Shown piece by piece: positions 45,572 to 53,873 of a stretch of 64,000 nt of DNA. Position 1 is the first letter of the stretch. The number at the start of each line of letters is the position of its first letter. The position numbers and the translations under genes were made by a program. A model generated the notes under the pieces. That model saw nothing but the letters and a program-made list of their open reading frames with translations. It was not told where the DNA came from and searched no databases. The stretch is from Pseudomonadota bacterium (GTDB lineage Bacteria; Desulfobacterota; Desulfobulbia; Desulfobulbales; Desulfocapsaceae): contig JAHJKP010000017.1 of the NCBI GenBank assembly GCA_018821985.1, positions 1-64,000 on the forward strand, given 5' to 3'.

Positions 45572-45826
45572 CTAAATATCCCGCACCCAATCAGGAATAT
45601 GATGAAGGATATAATTCTGTACAGCAGCCTGTTGCTCTTGTTTATCTCCAGGACCAATTTCCTGCAAGACCTCTTCAAAATCAAACCAGCAAAGTTCTCG
45701 CTCATCATGATCATAGACCGTTAGAATACGTCGATCCTGATCATGAACATTTTCTTCTTCCTGAATGGCAGCTACAAGCTTAGCCGCTTCCTGAAAGGGG
45801 AGAAATTTCATTTCACTCTCAGCCAT
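45572..45826 (-). CDS. small conserved-looking acidic protein, unknown function
   Basis: An 84-residue cytoplasmic, acidic protein, starting at ATG 45826 (AGGTA upstream). EMKFLPFQEAAKLVAAIQEEENVHDQDRRIL and LCWFDFEEVLQEIGPGDKQEQQAAVQNYILHHIPDW give a helix-rich pattern with several aromatic residues. I do not recognise the family. It stands downstream of rpmB and its terminator on the same strand. Confidence 0.6.
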   Translation of the reverse strand: MAESEMKFLPFQEAAKLVAAIQEEENVHDQDRRILTVYDHDERELCWFDFEEVLQEIGPGDKQEQQAAVQNYILHHIPDWVRDI

Positions 45827-45845
45827 TACCCTATACCTCAAACGG

Positions 45846-45875
45846 AAAAAGGCGAGATGGATTCTTCCACTCGCC
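45846..45875 (-). terminator. intrinsic terminator after rpmB
   Basis: On the minus strand GGCGAG-t-GGA and TCC-at-CTCGCC arms (45875-45851) are followed by TTTTT. It ends the rpmB transcript about 24 nt after the stop codon. Confidence 0.75.
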
Positions 45876-45898
45876 TTCTAGAAATCATAAAAGATACC

Positions 45899-46096
45899 TC
45901 AAGCAGCTGGTTTAACAACAGCCCCGGATCGAATACATCGTGTACATACCCTGGCCCTCACAGCGCTGCCGCTTGCGGAAACCATATGAACTTTTTTCAA
46001 ATTTGGCAGCCAACGCCGACGAGTTTTGTTATTGGCATGGGAAACATTATTTCCGGTAACAGGCCCTTTTCCACAAATTTGACATACTTTCGCCAT
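45899..46096 (-). CDS. rpmB: 50S ribosomal protein L28
   Basis: L28 of 65 residues. [36 protein letters not shown] is diagnostic. It keeps the CxxC...CxxC zinc ribbon (CQIC near residue 5, CTRC near 50). GGAAGGAGAG precedes ATG 46096, so an upstream in-frame start at 46117 is not used. It is a single-gene unit. Confidence 0.95.
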   Translation of the reverse strand: MAKVCQICGKGPVTGNNVSHANNKTRRRWLPNLKKVHMVSASGSAVRARVCTRCIRSGAVVKPAA

Positions 46097-46534
46097 AGCA
46101 CTCTCCTTCCCTTGCATCTCAGCCCTTTATTACTTTGTCTGCTAGTAATAACAACCAGGCATATTAAATTTATTGAATGTGTTTACAAATTTCTACAATT
46201 TGAAAAACACATTTTATACCCCTTGTCTGTTCAAATAGCAAGATCTTTTCTTGGGAATCCCTCCAAGAACATGAACGGAAAGTACAGTCACCCTTTACAA
46301 TAAAGTCATTATATTTTTCACCTAGTTCAAAAAATATTTTTCATTTTTGATGAAATTTCATTATTTTTTGAAAAAGTAATAAAAACTGGATTTCAGTTGT
46401 ATCCCATTTTATTCAATTCGTGTAAATTGTGAATCCAATTCTACAATTTCAATCCAAACATTTTTTTATTGCTCTCACCTCCTATTGATGCTAGATAAAC
46501 AGTTATTAATAACAATTCTCACAAAAAGGGTCGT
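46097..46534. other. AT-rich intergenic region between rpmB and resB
   Basis: About 440 nt between the divergent rpmB and resB genes. It is the most AT-rich stretch in the window (from about 46190 to 46480), with many oligo-A and oligo-T runs. I see no gene, RNA or clear terminator. It should contain both promoters, and the base composition suits a promoter or a nucleoid-protein binding site. Confidence 0.4.
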
Positions 46535-47857
46535 ATGAAAAATAGAAATCCAATCTGGGACTTTTTCGCATCCGTGAAACTTGCCCTCTTTACTCTTTTC
46601 TTCCTTGCCACCACCTCAGTCATCGGCACAATTATTCCTCAGAAAGAGACCGCTCAATGGTATATTGACAGATATGGTGAGGCAAGTGCCAACCTGCTTC
46701 AAATCCTCTCCATCACTCCAGACATGTACACTTCCGCGTGGTTTTTATCTCTTCTCGGCCTGCTCTGCATTAATCTTATTATCTGCAGTCTGGACAGATT
46801 TCCCGGCGTTTGGCGCCAGATCAAGGCGGACAATCTTGCAAGCCCTCTGACTCGCCTGGAAAAAATGACGCCACAGTCCCAATGGCAGTCAGACAATTCA
46901 TCAGCGTCCTCCGCGAGTGCTCTGAAGACAGCTCTGAGTTCAATGGGATGGAAAGCTAAAGAACGCTTGCTCGACAGCGGGCTCCTGCTTTTTGCCCAGA
47001 AAGGAGCTATGACCCGCACCGGTGTTTATATTGTACATACCTCCATTCTTGTCATCTTTGCCGGGGCAATCATTGGCTCCGCCCTTGGCTTCAAGGCAAG
47101 TGTCATGCTGCCCGAAACCAGAAGCACGGACAAAGTCTACACCTTTGATACACATGCTGCTGTTGACCTCGGCTTTGAAATCCGTTGCGACCTTTTCAAT
47201 ATTGAATTTTACGACAATGGAATGCCCAAGGCCTACCGTTCACATCTCTCCATTCTGGAAAACGGTAACGTAGTCAAAGAGAAGTCAATTGTGGTCAACG
47301 ACCCTCTCAGCTACAAGGGAATTACTTTTTATCAATCAAGTTATGAACCCTACCAGGAGTTTTTGGTCACGATCACCAACAAAAAAACAGGGTTAAACGA
47401 AAACGTAGTTATTCCCTATCAAGAGCAGCACAGTTTTGAAAAAAGTGGCCTTCGTTTAGGCGTTATCAACGCGGAAGCACGCGGCCAGTCCGTCAGCAAA
47501 ATAAAGATATGGTTAACCGATGACAACGGCGATCCTTCCCTGTTCTGGCTGGATGATGGAGAGCAGGTCACGGTGGAACGTACGAAAAATAATTATACCG
47601 TGTCAGCCAAGCAGATGTACGCCACCGGGCTGCAAGTTGCTAAAGATCCCGGAGTATGGACAGTCTACGCCGGATGTGCCTTGATGATCCTTGGTCTTGT
47701 TGTTGCCTTTTTCATGTCACATCAACGTATCTGGCTTTATATCCGAGAGGAAACAGATGGCACAAGCTCCATTTTGATGACTGGAAATGCCAATAAAAAC
47801 AAGGTCAATTTTGAAAAAAAATTTCAGACACTGACACAGGCAATCAATAAGATTTAA
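46535..47857 (+). CDS. resB: Cytochrome c biogenesis protein ResB (System II)
   Basis: A 440-residue ResB/Ccs1-type membrane protein. N-terminal membrane segments follow WDFFASVKLALFTLFFLATTSVIGTIIPQ, the usual family start. A large periplasmic domain (about 180-370) includes KASVMLPETRS and the YKGITFYQSSYEPYQEF motif, and a final membrane segment sits near 380-405. With CcsA it delivers and ligates heme to apocytochromes c outside the membrane. It is followed 77 nt downstream by ccsA and then by a tetraheme cytochrome, its likely client. Confidence 0.95.
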   Translation: MKNRNPIWDFFASVKLALFTLFFLATTSVIGTIIPQKETAQWYIDRYGEASANLLQILSITPDMYTSAWFLSLLGLLCINLIICSLDRFPGVWRQIKADNLASPLTRLEKMTPQSQWQSDNSSASSASALKTALSSMGWKAKERLLDSGLLLFAQKGAMTRTGVYIVHTSILVIFAGAIIGSALGFKASVMLPETRSTDKVYTFDTHAAVDLGFEIRCDLFNIEFYDNGMPKAYRSHLSILENGNVVKEKSIVVNDPLSYKGITFYQSSYEPYQEFLVTITNKKTGLNENVVIPYQEQHSFEKSGLRLGVINAEARGQSVSKIKIWLTDDNGDPSLFWLDDGEQVTVERTKNNYTVSAKQMYATGLQVAKDPGVWTVYAGCALMILGLVVAFFMSHQRIWLYIREETDGTSSILMTGNANKNKVNFEKKFQTLTQAINKI

Positions 47858-47934
47858 ATGTTACGTTTTAAGTTTTAGCATTTTCGTTTAAAACTCATAA
47901 CATACTTACAACTGCACATAACGGGGTTAACTCC

Positions 47935-48789
47935 ATGAACAGTTCACAACTTATCGGTATCACAACATTTACCTATCTTTTTTCCACCATTCTCTACGCC
48001 GCCCTCTTCATCTTCAAAACTAAGCGACTGGGTCCCCTGGCGACGATCTTTACCATCATAGCCCTTCTGGTTCAAACAGCCGGCATCGGACTCAGATGGC
48101 TGGAATCCTATCAGATGGGAATGGGGCGCGCCCCTCTCAGTAATATGTACGAATCGGTTGTCTTTTTTGCATGGGCTATTATTTTCATTTATCTGATCAT
48201 TGAATGGAAATTCAAGACCAGAATTATTGGGGCATTTGCCGTCCCTTTTGCTTTTCTGGCCATGGCTTATGCCTCATTTTCCTCAGGGATTTCGAAAGAA
48301 ATCGTCCCCTTGATTCCTGCCCTCCAATCAAACTGGCTGATTGCTCACGTTGTCACCTGTTTTATCGGCTATGCAGCCTTTGCCGTGGCCGCAGGACTAG
48401 GTTTTATGTACCTGATCAAGAATACCAGCGAAACTCGCCAGTCCAGCAACGACACTACACTATTGGGTTCACTCCCACCATTAAAGGTCATTGAAGACAT
48501 CACCCACAAGACTATGGTCTTTGGTTTCCTATGGCTGTCAATTGGGATCATCACCGGCGCCATCTGGGCCAACTCGGCCTGGGGAACATACTGGAGTTGG
48601 GATCCCAAGGAAACCTGGTCGTTGATCACCTGGTTCATCTACGCTATTACCCTCCACGCCCGTTATACCAGAGGCTGGGGAGGAACTAAAATTGCCTGGC
48701 TGGCGATCTTCGGTTTCGTTTCAGTTATTTTTACCTACTACGGTGTTAACTTCCTGCTTGCAGGTCTGCACAGTTACGGTTCAAATTAA
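47935..48789 (+). CDS. ccsA: Cytochrome c biogenesis protein CcsA/ResC
   Basis: A 284-residue heme-handling membrane protein with about eight transmembrane segments. The tryptophan-rich WWD motif appears as WGTYWSWDPKETWSL near residue 220, flanked by conserved His residues (for example HVVTCFIGYAAFA, HARYTRGWGG). It exports and presents heme for thioether bond formation together with ResB. It is transcribed with resB. Confidence 0.95.
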   Translation: MNSSQLIGITTFTYLFSTILYAALFIFKTKRLGPLATIFTIIALLVQTAGIGLRWLESYQMGMGRAPLSNMYESVVFFAWAIIFIYLIIEWKFKTRIIGAFAVPFAFLAMAYASFSSGISKEIVPLIPALQSNWLIAHVVTCFIGYAAFAVAAGLGFMYLIKNTSETRQSSNDTTLLGSLPPLKVIEDITHKTMVFGFLWLSIGIITGAIWANSAWGTYWSWDPKETWSLITWFIYAITLHARYTRGWGGTKIAWLAIFGFVSVIFTYYGVNFLLAGLHSYGSN

Positions 48790-48896
48790 CTATGGAATCT
48801 GTACAAAATAACTGTTAACTGTAAATTCTTAAAAAAGATGGAATAACAGTCAGTTACTTCTCAAATTTGTGATCATAAAATCAAAGACCTGACTCC

Positions 48897-48927
48897 TTGA
48901 CAAAGAAATTAGAAGGGGGTATATAAT
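48897..48927 (+). promoter_or_regulatory. strong sigma-70-like promoter for cytochrome c3
   Basis: TTGACA (48897-48902) is followed after 17 nt by TATATA (48920-48925), or after 19 nt by TATAAT (48922-48927). It lies about 75 nt before the cytochrome start codon, giving this gene its own promoter. Confidence 0.65.
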
Positions 48928-49000
48928 GATATTTATAAAATTATATATGAGTGAAGAGTCATTCATATGCGCTGTTCAATTTTTAATCATAAGGGGAAAA

Positions 49001-49396
49001 ATGATGAAAAAAACCGTACTGTACGCTGCAGCTTTCGCTCTGGTAATGGGCTTGGGATTTAGTGTAAATGCCATGGCTGGTGATAAAGGACCCGCTGAGA
49101 TGACCCTGCAGGCCACTGTTGACGCCGCTGCCAAGCCAAAACCAGCCATGTTTCCACACGCCAAACATCAGGAAACACTTGCCTGTGGCGAATGCCATCA
49201 TGGCAAAGACGCTGCCGGTAAGCAGGTTGCCTATGTAGAAGGCCAGAAGAACGAGAAGTGTGAGTCCTGCCACAACAAGGCTGCCGGTATGGACAAGAAA
49301 ATTGCTACCTTCAAGGATGCCGCTCATACAAGATGCAAAGGTTGCCATACCGAGAAGAAAGTATCTACCAAATGTGATACCTGCCATAAAAAATAA
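49001..49396 (+). CDS. Tetraheme cytochrome c3 family protein
   Basis: A 131-residue periplasmic cytochrome. I use the ATG at 49001 (AAGGGG upstream), giving a signal peptide cleaved near AMAGD (residue 26-27). An upstream in-frame start would add 25 unlikely residues. Four CxxCH motifs (CGECH, CESCH, CKGCH, CDTCH) attach four hemes, and counting the axial His in HAKH, HH and AAH gives eight, as bis-His c3 needs. Class I cytochrome c3 is the electron-transfer partner of hydrogenase and of membrane redox complexes in sulfate reducers. The neighbouring resB-ccsA pair builds c-type cytochromes. Confidence 0.93.
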   Translation: MMKKTVLYAAAFALVMGLGFSVNAMAGDKGPAEMTLQATVDAAAKPKPAMFPHAKHQETLACGECHHGKDAAGKQVAYVEGQKNEKCESCHNKAAGMDKKIATFKDAAHTRCKGCHTEKKVSTKCDTCHKK

Positions 49397-49440
49397 AACG
49401 CACTTTCAGGGAAAGCCATTCTATTAGCATTCCCGCTTTA

Positions 49441-49486
49441 AGTATAAAAAAAGGCCGTCTTGAAAAAGACGGCCTTTTTTTATACT
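49441..49486 (+). terminator. bidirectional terminator between cytochrome c3 and glyS
   Basis: A perfect 21-bp inverted repeat (arms 49441-49461 and 49466-49486) with a GAAA tetraloop. The GGCCGTCTT/AAGACGGCC core is flanked by A7 and T7, so it terminates both the plus-strand cytochrome and the minus-strand glyS. Confidence 0.95.
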
Positions 49487-49529
49487 CTTTACATACCGGA
49501 CCCAAGCCTCAGTACGCCAGGATGACTTT

Positions 49530-51605
49530 TTACAAGACCGTCATTCTGGAGATATCACCGATCTGGAGGAACAGATGGGCAATGGCCGTCAACAAGTTAA
49601 GTCGGTTCCCACGGATCTTTTCATCATCAGCCATGACCATAACCGACGTAAAAAAGAGATCCACAGGTTCCTTCAAAGCCAGCATAGCAGCAAGCGCCTG
49701 ACCGTACTCTTTCTGTGCCAATAAGGGTTGCACTGCGGTTGAGACATTGGCATAAACATCCGCAAGATTCCGTTCTGCCTCTTCCTCCAGAAATGCGGGA
49801 AGAACCTCTGCCCCTACATGGCCTTTAATGATATTACGAATCCGCTTAAATGCTGCCGCCAGAACGGCAAAAGCCTCCTCGTTACGAATGCCAGCCAGGG
49901 CGTTAATCTTCTTTCTGCAATCATTGACATCATCAAAGTCAAGGGAAGTCACCGCCTCCACCGCCTCCTGGTCGACCCCTCTGCTCACAATGTCATTGAC
50001 AAAACGTCCTTTAACAAAGGCCATAACCGCATCAACGGTCACAGCGCTGCCATCAACCTTATCGCCATACAAAGCCAAGGCTTTATAAACCACTTCTCGA
50101 AGTGACAAGCTGTAACCACGGTCACCTATAATATGCAACAGCGCGATAGCCAGTCTGCGCAGGCCAAAAGGATCCGTGGTGCCGGTTGGCTGCTGACCAA
50201 TACCGAAACATCCAACAAGGGTGTCAAGCCGATCAGCCAGAGCAACAAGGGCACCAGGAGTTGAAACGGGCAACTCAGAGCCAGCCCTCTTCGGAAGATA
50301 ATGCTCCCGGATGGCCAGAGCCACTTCTGCAGGCTCTCCATCACTCATGGCATACGCTGCCCCCATATCACCCTGCAGCGAAGGAAATTCACCAACCATA
50401 TTGGTCAGAAGGTCAATTTTGCTCAGTTGTGCTGCCCGTCGGGTAGCATCAATGTACGCCGGCGCCAGCTTCTCAGCCAGCATCACTGCCAGTTTAATCA
50501 AACGCTCACTCTTCTCCAGCATGGTTCCCAACCTGGCCTGAAAAATAATACCGGTCAAATCAGCAAGACGTTCTTCAAGCCGTTTTTCCTTGTCAGCATT
50601 AAAAAAGAATAAAGCATCTTCAAGACGGGCACGCAACACACGTTCATGTCCCTGTCTGGTCAGAGCAATGTCGTAAACCCGGGTATTGTTCACCGCCACA
50701 AAAAAAGGAAGCAAACGTCCCTGTCCATCAAGCACTGGGAAGTATTTTTGATGCTCACGCATGGAGGTGACCAGAACCTCTTCAGGTAATTCCAGGAAGC
50801 GCGCATCAAAGGAGCCACAAACTCCAAAAGGACATTCCACAAGATTGGTGACCGTATCAATCAGGCCCTCATCAATGGCAACATGGGCGTCGACAAGGCC
50901 GGGGTTCTCAGCCACTGCCCGCTCAATCTCTTCCAACACTGCCTGACGACGACGGGCAGGATCCACCAGAACATGAGCATCCACCAGTTGCTGTTCGTAA
51001 CTTGCAGCACCTTGAATCCGAATGCTGTCGGGTGCCATAAACCGATGTCCGCGACTGCTATGCGAAGAGACAATACCATCAAGGGAAAGATCAACAACCT
51101 CATGACCATAAAGGGCCAGCAGCCATTGGACAGGACGGGCAAAGGCATTAGTGTTGCAACCCCACTTCATTGATTTAGCGAAAGAAAATTCGGCAAGAAG
51201 CCCACGAAGGAGATCGGGAAGAAGTTCCGTGGTCTGAACGCCTACCACCTCTCTGACCAACATCAGATATTGCCCCTTCGCCGTATCCACAATCTGTAGA
51301 GCAGCGGCCTCAGCGCCTTTTGAGCGGGCAAATCCTTGGGCAGCCTTACTGAAGCCGCCATCAGCATCAAGACCTGCTTTGGTGGAAGGCCCCATAAGCT
51401 CTTCCCGGCGATCCGGCTGCCGTTCTTCAAGGTTCTGAACAATCAAGGCCAGACGTCTCGGGGTCCCTGCCACCTTCACCTGCCCAAAAGCAAGCTGCTG
51501 TTCAACTGCCTTTCTGATAAAATTCTGTTGTAATTGTTCCAGAGCAGGCAGAATAAAACCAGCAGGAAGTTCTTCGGTACCTATTTCAAAAAGAAGATCG
51601 GTCAT
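49530..51605 (-). CDS. glyS: Glycyl-tRNA synthetase beta subunit
   Basis: The beta subunit of the bacterial alpha2-beta2 glycyl-tRNA synthetase, 691 residues, the usual length. LLFEIGTEELPAGFI is the family start, and GFARSKG, TSMREHQKYFPV, the HD-like region IGQQPTGTTDPFGLRR and the C-terminal anticodon-binding part are all visible. It holds the tRNA-binding and part of the catalytic function. It needs GlyQ, which is not adjacent: the upstream gene is a FolE2-like protein. No Shine-Dalgarno sequence is visible before ATG 51605. Confidence 0.96.
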   Translation of the reverse strand: MTDLLFEIGTEELPAGFILPALEQLQQNFIRKAVEQQLAFGQVKVAGTPRRLALIVQNLEERQPDRREELMGPSTKAGLDADGGFSKAAQGFARSKGAEAAALQIVDTAKGQYLMLVREVVGVQTTELLPDLLRGLLAEFSFAKSMKWGCNTNAFARPVQWLLALYGHEVVDLSLDGIVSSHSSRGHRFMAPDSIRIQGAASYEQQLVDAHVLVDPARRRQAVLEEIERAVAENPGLVDAHVAIDEGLIDTVTNLVECPFGVCGSFDARFLELPEEVLVTSMREHQKYFPVLDGQGRLLPFFVAVNNTRVYDIALTRQGHERVLRARLEDALFFFNADKEKRLEERLADLTGIIFQARLGTMLEKSERLIKLAVMLAEKLAPAYIDATRRAAQLSKIDLLTNMVGEFPSLQGDMGAAYAMSDGEPAEVALAIREHYLPKRAGSELPVSTPGALVALADRLDTLVGCFGIGQQPTGTTDPFGLRRLAIALLHIIGDRGYSLSLREVVYKALALYGDKVDGSAVTVDAVMAFVKGRFVNDIVSRGVDQEAVEAVTSLDFDDVNDCRKKINALAGIRNEEAFAVLAAAFKRIRNIIKGHVGAEVLPAFLEEEAERNLADVYANVSTAVQPLLAQKEYGQALAAMLALKEPVDLFFTSVMVMADDEKIRGNRLNLLTAIAHLFLQIGDISRMTVL

Positions 51606-51632
51606 GATAATATGTAAATAGACAAGATTTAA

Positions 51633-52373
51633 TTAGGAAGAATAAGATGTCGTGGCAAAGGTAGAATATCCTTCAAAAAGATTCTCCACCGTTACCGAAA
51701 ACCATTTTAGTGCAGACAACTCCGCAAGACGAGCCCCAATGTGCCGGGTAAGTGACTCCACAGACAACGATCCCTGCAGATCCTGGTTACTCTGCTCTTG
51801 TTCCTGACCAATAACCTGTTCTATGGCCAGCTCAACCAGATTGATAATATCTTCAATCCAGATAAAATGACGGAACCTGACCGCAATAACCGCATGTCCC
51901 CAATGACCACGAGAACGGGGCAATCCACAGGCCGCCATTTCTTTCAAAGGTAACGATACCGGAACGGTAAACTGGAATTCAAGGTCATCACTCTGGTCAA
52001 GCGAGCCATGCATCCGGCACTCATAACGGCAGGCATTCAAGATATCAGGGTTTTGCTTTCTCGGCAGGAAATAGGCAAACCCCATCTCCATATGGGCAGC
52101 CTCTGCCTCCAACCGCTCTTTCATTTCCTCGAGAATATGATGAAAACTTCCCAGATCGATCTGTCCATGAAACCGATTCAGAATCTCAACAAAACGGCTC
52201 ATATGGGTTCCCTTGAACCGATGAGGCAGGTTCACATACATATTGACAGTGGCCACGGTATGCTGACGCTTCCTGGCCTTATCCAATACGGTTATTGGGT
52301 ATGAGATGGTCTTGACGCCGACCTTTTTGATATTGATACGTCTGTGGTCGAGCTCACTCTGGATATCTTTCAT
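51633..52373 (-). CDS. divergent FolE2/MptA-family protein (GTP cyclohydrolase I-like)
   Basis: A 246-residue protein of the FolE2/MptA tunnelling fold. The start LDHRRINIKKVGVKTISYPITVLDKARKRQHTVATVNMYVNLPHRFKGTHMSRFVEIL matches the family closely. The region usually reading CPCSKEISxxGAHNQRxH here is LPLKEMAACGLPRSRGHWGH, with Leu where the metal-binding/catalytic Cys is expected and one residue fewer. The late KRxDE element is also not found (instead EQVIGQEQEQSNQ). So GTP cyclohydrolase activity, the first step of folate, is doubtful. glyS follows 27 nt downstream. Confidence 0.8.
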   Translation of the reverse strand: MKDIQSELDHRRINIKKVGVKTISYPITVLDKARKRQHTVATVNMYVNLPHRFKGTHMSRFVEILNRFHGQIDLGSFHHILEEMKERLEAEAAHMEMGFAYFLPRKQNPDILNACRYECRMHGSLDQSDDLEFQFTVPVSLPLKEMAACGLPRSRGHWGHAVIAVRFRHFIWIEDIINLVELAIEQVIGQEQEQSNQDLQGSLSVESLTRHIGARLAELSALKWFSVTVENLFEGYSTFATTSYSS

Positions 52374-52395
52374 AATCGTACCTACTCAGATAGAG

Positions 52396-52464
52396 AGTCT
52401 GTAGGCGTTTGGGTTGAACAAGGAAAGCAAGGGTCCGTTCTTTGCTCAGACCTGACAGACTACA
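52396..52464. repeat. second locus of the AGTCTGT/ACAGACTACA repeat
   Basis: AGTCTGTAGGCGT (52396-52408) and ACAGACTACA (52455-52464) recur here, 46 nt apart, in the spacer upstream of the FolE2-like gene. In the infB-rbfA spacer the same two elements are directly joined. Confidence 0.5.
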
Positions 52465-52498
52465 GTCTCAACAAACCGGGGTACTCATAACCACACCA

Positions 52499-52849
52499 CT
52501 ATCCCAGATATTTATGAACAGCCTCTTTCAATTTCAGCATGTCCGGGGATTTGACAATAAACTCATCCGATGCCCAGGCGCTGAGATCCTGTGTATATTC
52601 ATGGTAGGCCGTACTAAGAATAATCGGGAGTTGAGGAGCAATCATCTTCATCTGCCGCAAGACCTCAATCCCATTCATCCCCGGCATCTGAATATCAAGA
52701 ATGACAAGATCAGGGGTTTCAGTCCTGAATTTTTCCAGCGCCTCTTCTCCAGTAAAAGCCGAAATCACCTCGTAGCCCTCATCCTGAAACTCCTCCTGAT
52801 ACAGGAGTTGAATACCCTCTTCATCATCAACCAATAATATTTTCTTCAT
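52499..52849 (-). CDS. stand-alone response-regulator receiver protein
   Basis: A 116-residue CheY-like receiver without an output domain. The acidic pocket is LLVDDEE (Asp8, Asp9), the phosphoacceptor is Asp52 in LVILDIQMPG, the switch residue is Thr80 in IILSTAY, and the conserved Lys is Lys100 in FIVKSPD. It works by protein interaction, in a phosphorelay or on a complex. Its ATG overlaps the galT stop (ATGA), behind GGAGG, so it is translationally coupled to galT. No sensor kinase is nearby. Confidence 0.92.
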   Translation of the reverse strand: MKKILLVDDEEGIQLLYQEEFQDEGYEVISAFTGEEALEKFRTETPDLVILDIQMPGMNGIEVLRQMKMIAPQLPIILSTAYHEYTQDLSAWASDEFIVKSPDMLKLKEAVHKYLG

Positions 52850-53871
52850 GGCCTTGCCTCCTGTGCTCCATTTCCAAGTGATTCACGCAGATACAGTGCA
52901 GCCTCTTCCGGTGGCATGGGATTAATATAAAATCCTGAGCCCCATTCAAATCCGGCAATAGATGTCAATTTGGGAACGATCTCAAAATGCCAATGAAAAT
53001 GCTTCATATTCTCAGAACGCAAAGGCTGAGTGTGAAGCACAAAATTATAAGGAACACCTGGGATACAGGCATCAAGACGGCGCAAGGTCTCAGAAAAGAT
53101 CTCAGCAAGGGCCGCAAGCTGCTCATCATTCTGATTGTGATAACCGGACTCATGCTCTTTGGGAAGAATCCACATCTCAAAAGGCGTCCGCGGCGCAAAA
53201 GGAGTCATGGTAATAAAACGATCATTCTGACATACAACCCGAACCTTTTGCTGAATCTCCTGCCGGATAATATCACAATAAATACAGCGTTCCTTGTACT
53301 TATAATACTCCAATGTTCCCTGCAGCTCCGAAACAATCATACGGGGAAGAATAGGCAGAGCCACAAGCTGTGAATGTGAATGTTCAAGCGACGCCCCGGC
53401 AGCACGTCCATAATTCTTAAATACCAGAACATAAAGAAATCGAGGATCACGCTCCAAATCCTGAATCCTGGCCCGAAAGGCCTGAAAGACCACAATCATA
53501 TGAGGAAGAGCCAGCTCGGCAAAAATATCCTCATGACGCGGACTCTCGATGACCACCTCATGAGCGCCGATCCCATTCATCTTATCATAAAGCCCTTCTG
53601 CCTGACGGTCGAGATTTCCTTCAATAACAAGGGCTGGATATTTGTTGGGAACCACCCGCACCAGCCAGCCAGGGGTATTGGCAGGCGCCCCATACGATCG
53701 GCCGTAAGCAAGTACCTCAGGAGGAGTTGTGTTCTCATTCCCAGGACAAAGGGGACAAAAACCTCCGGCAGATGGCGCTTCAGCCACAACAAAATCGGTA
53801 GGCCGTTTTGCACGTTCCTGGGCAATGATAATCCACCGCCCCAGAACAGGATCTTTTCGTAACTCAGGCAT
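52846..53871 (-). CDS. galT: Galactose-1-phosphate uridylyltransferase
   Basis: A GalT-family nucleotidyltransferase of about 341 residues. ELRKDPVLGRWIIIAQERAKRPTDF is the family start. CPLCPGNE is a zinc site, and EHSHSQLVALP corresponds to the HPH region with the nucleophilic His. GHRxxVVIESPxHExxF-type and the second-domain FHWHFEIVPK motif are present. It exchanges UMP between UDP-glucose and galactose-1-phosphate. Related members use ADP-glucose or other sugars, so the substrate is likely but not certain. The frame extends 17 residues upstream but ATG 53871 gives the consensus start and begins two nucleotides after the DksA-type gene's stop. Confidence 0.92.
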   Translation of the reverse strand: MPELRKDPVLGRWIIIAQERAKRPTDFVVAEAPSAGGFCPLCPGNENTTPPEVLAYGRSYGAPANTPGWLVRVVPNKYPALVIEGNLDRQAEGLYDKMNGIGAHEVVIESPRHEDIFAELALPHMIVVFQAFRARIQDLERDPRFLYVLVFKNYGRAAGASLEHSHSQLVALPILPRMIVSELQGTLEYYKYKERCIYCDIIRQEIQQKVRVVCQNDRFITMTPFAPRTPFEMWILPKEHESGYHNQNDEQLAALAEIFSETLRRLDACIPGVPYNFVLHTQPLRSENMKHFHWHFEIVPKLTSIAGFEWGSGFYINPMPPEEAALYLRESLGNGAQEARP

Positions 53872-53873
53872 GG

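Noticed and set aside
46100-46534. CRP/FNR-like half-sites in the AT-rich resB upstream region (for example TTCGTGTAAATTGTGAA)
   Set aside because: The palindrome is poor and no -10 box lies at the expected distance; base composition makes chance matches likely.
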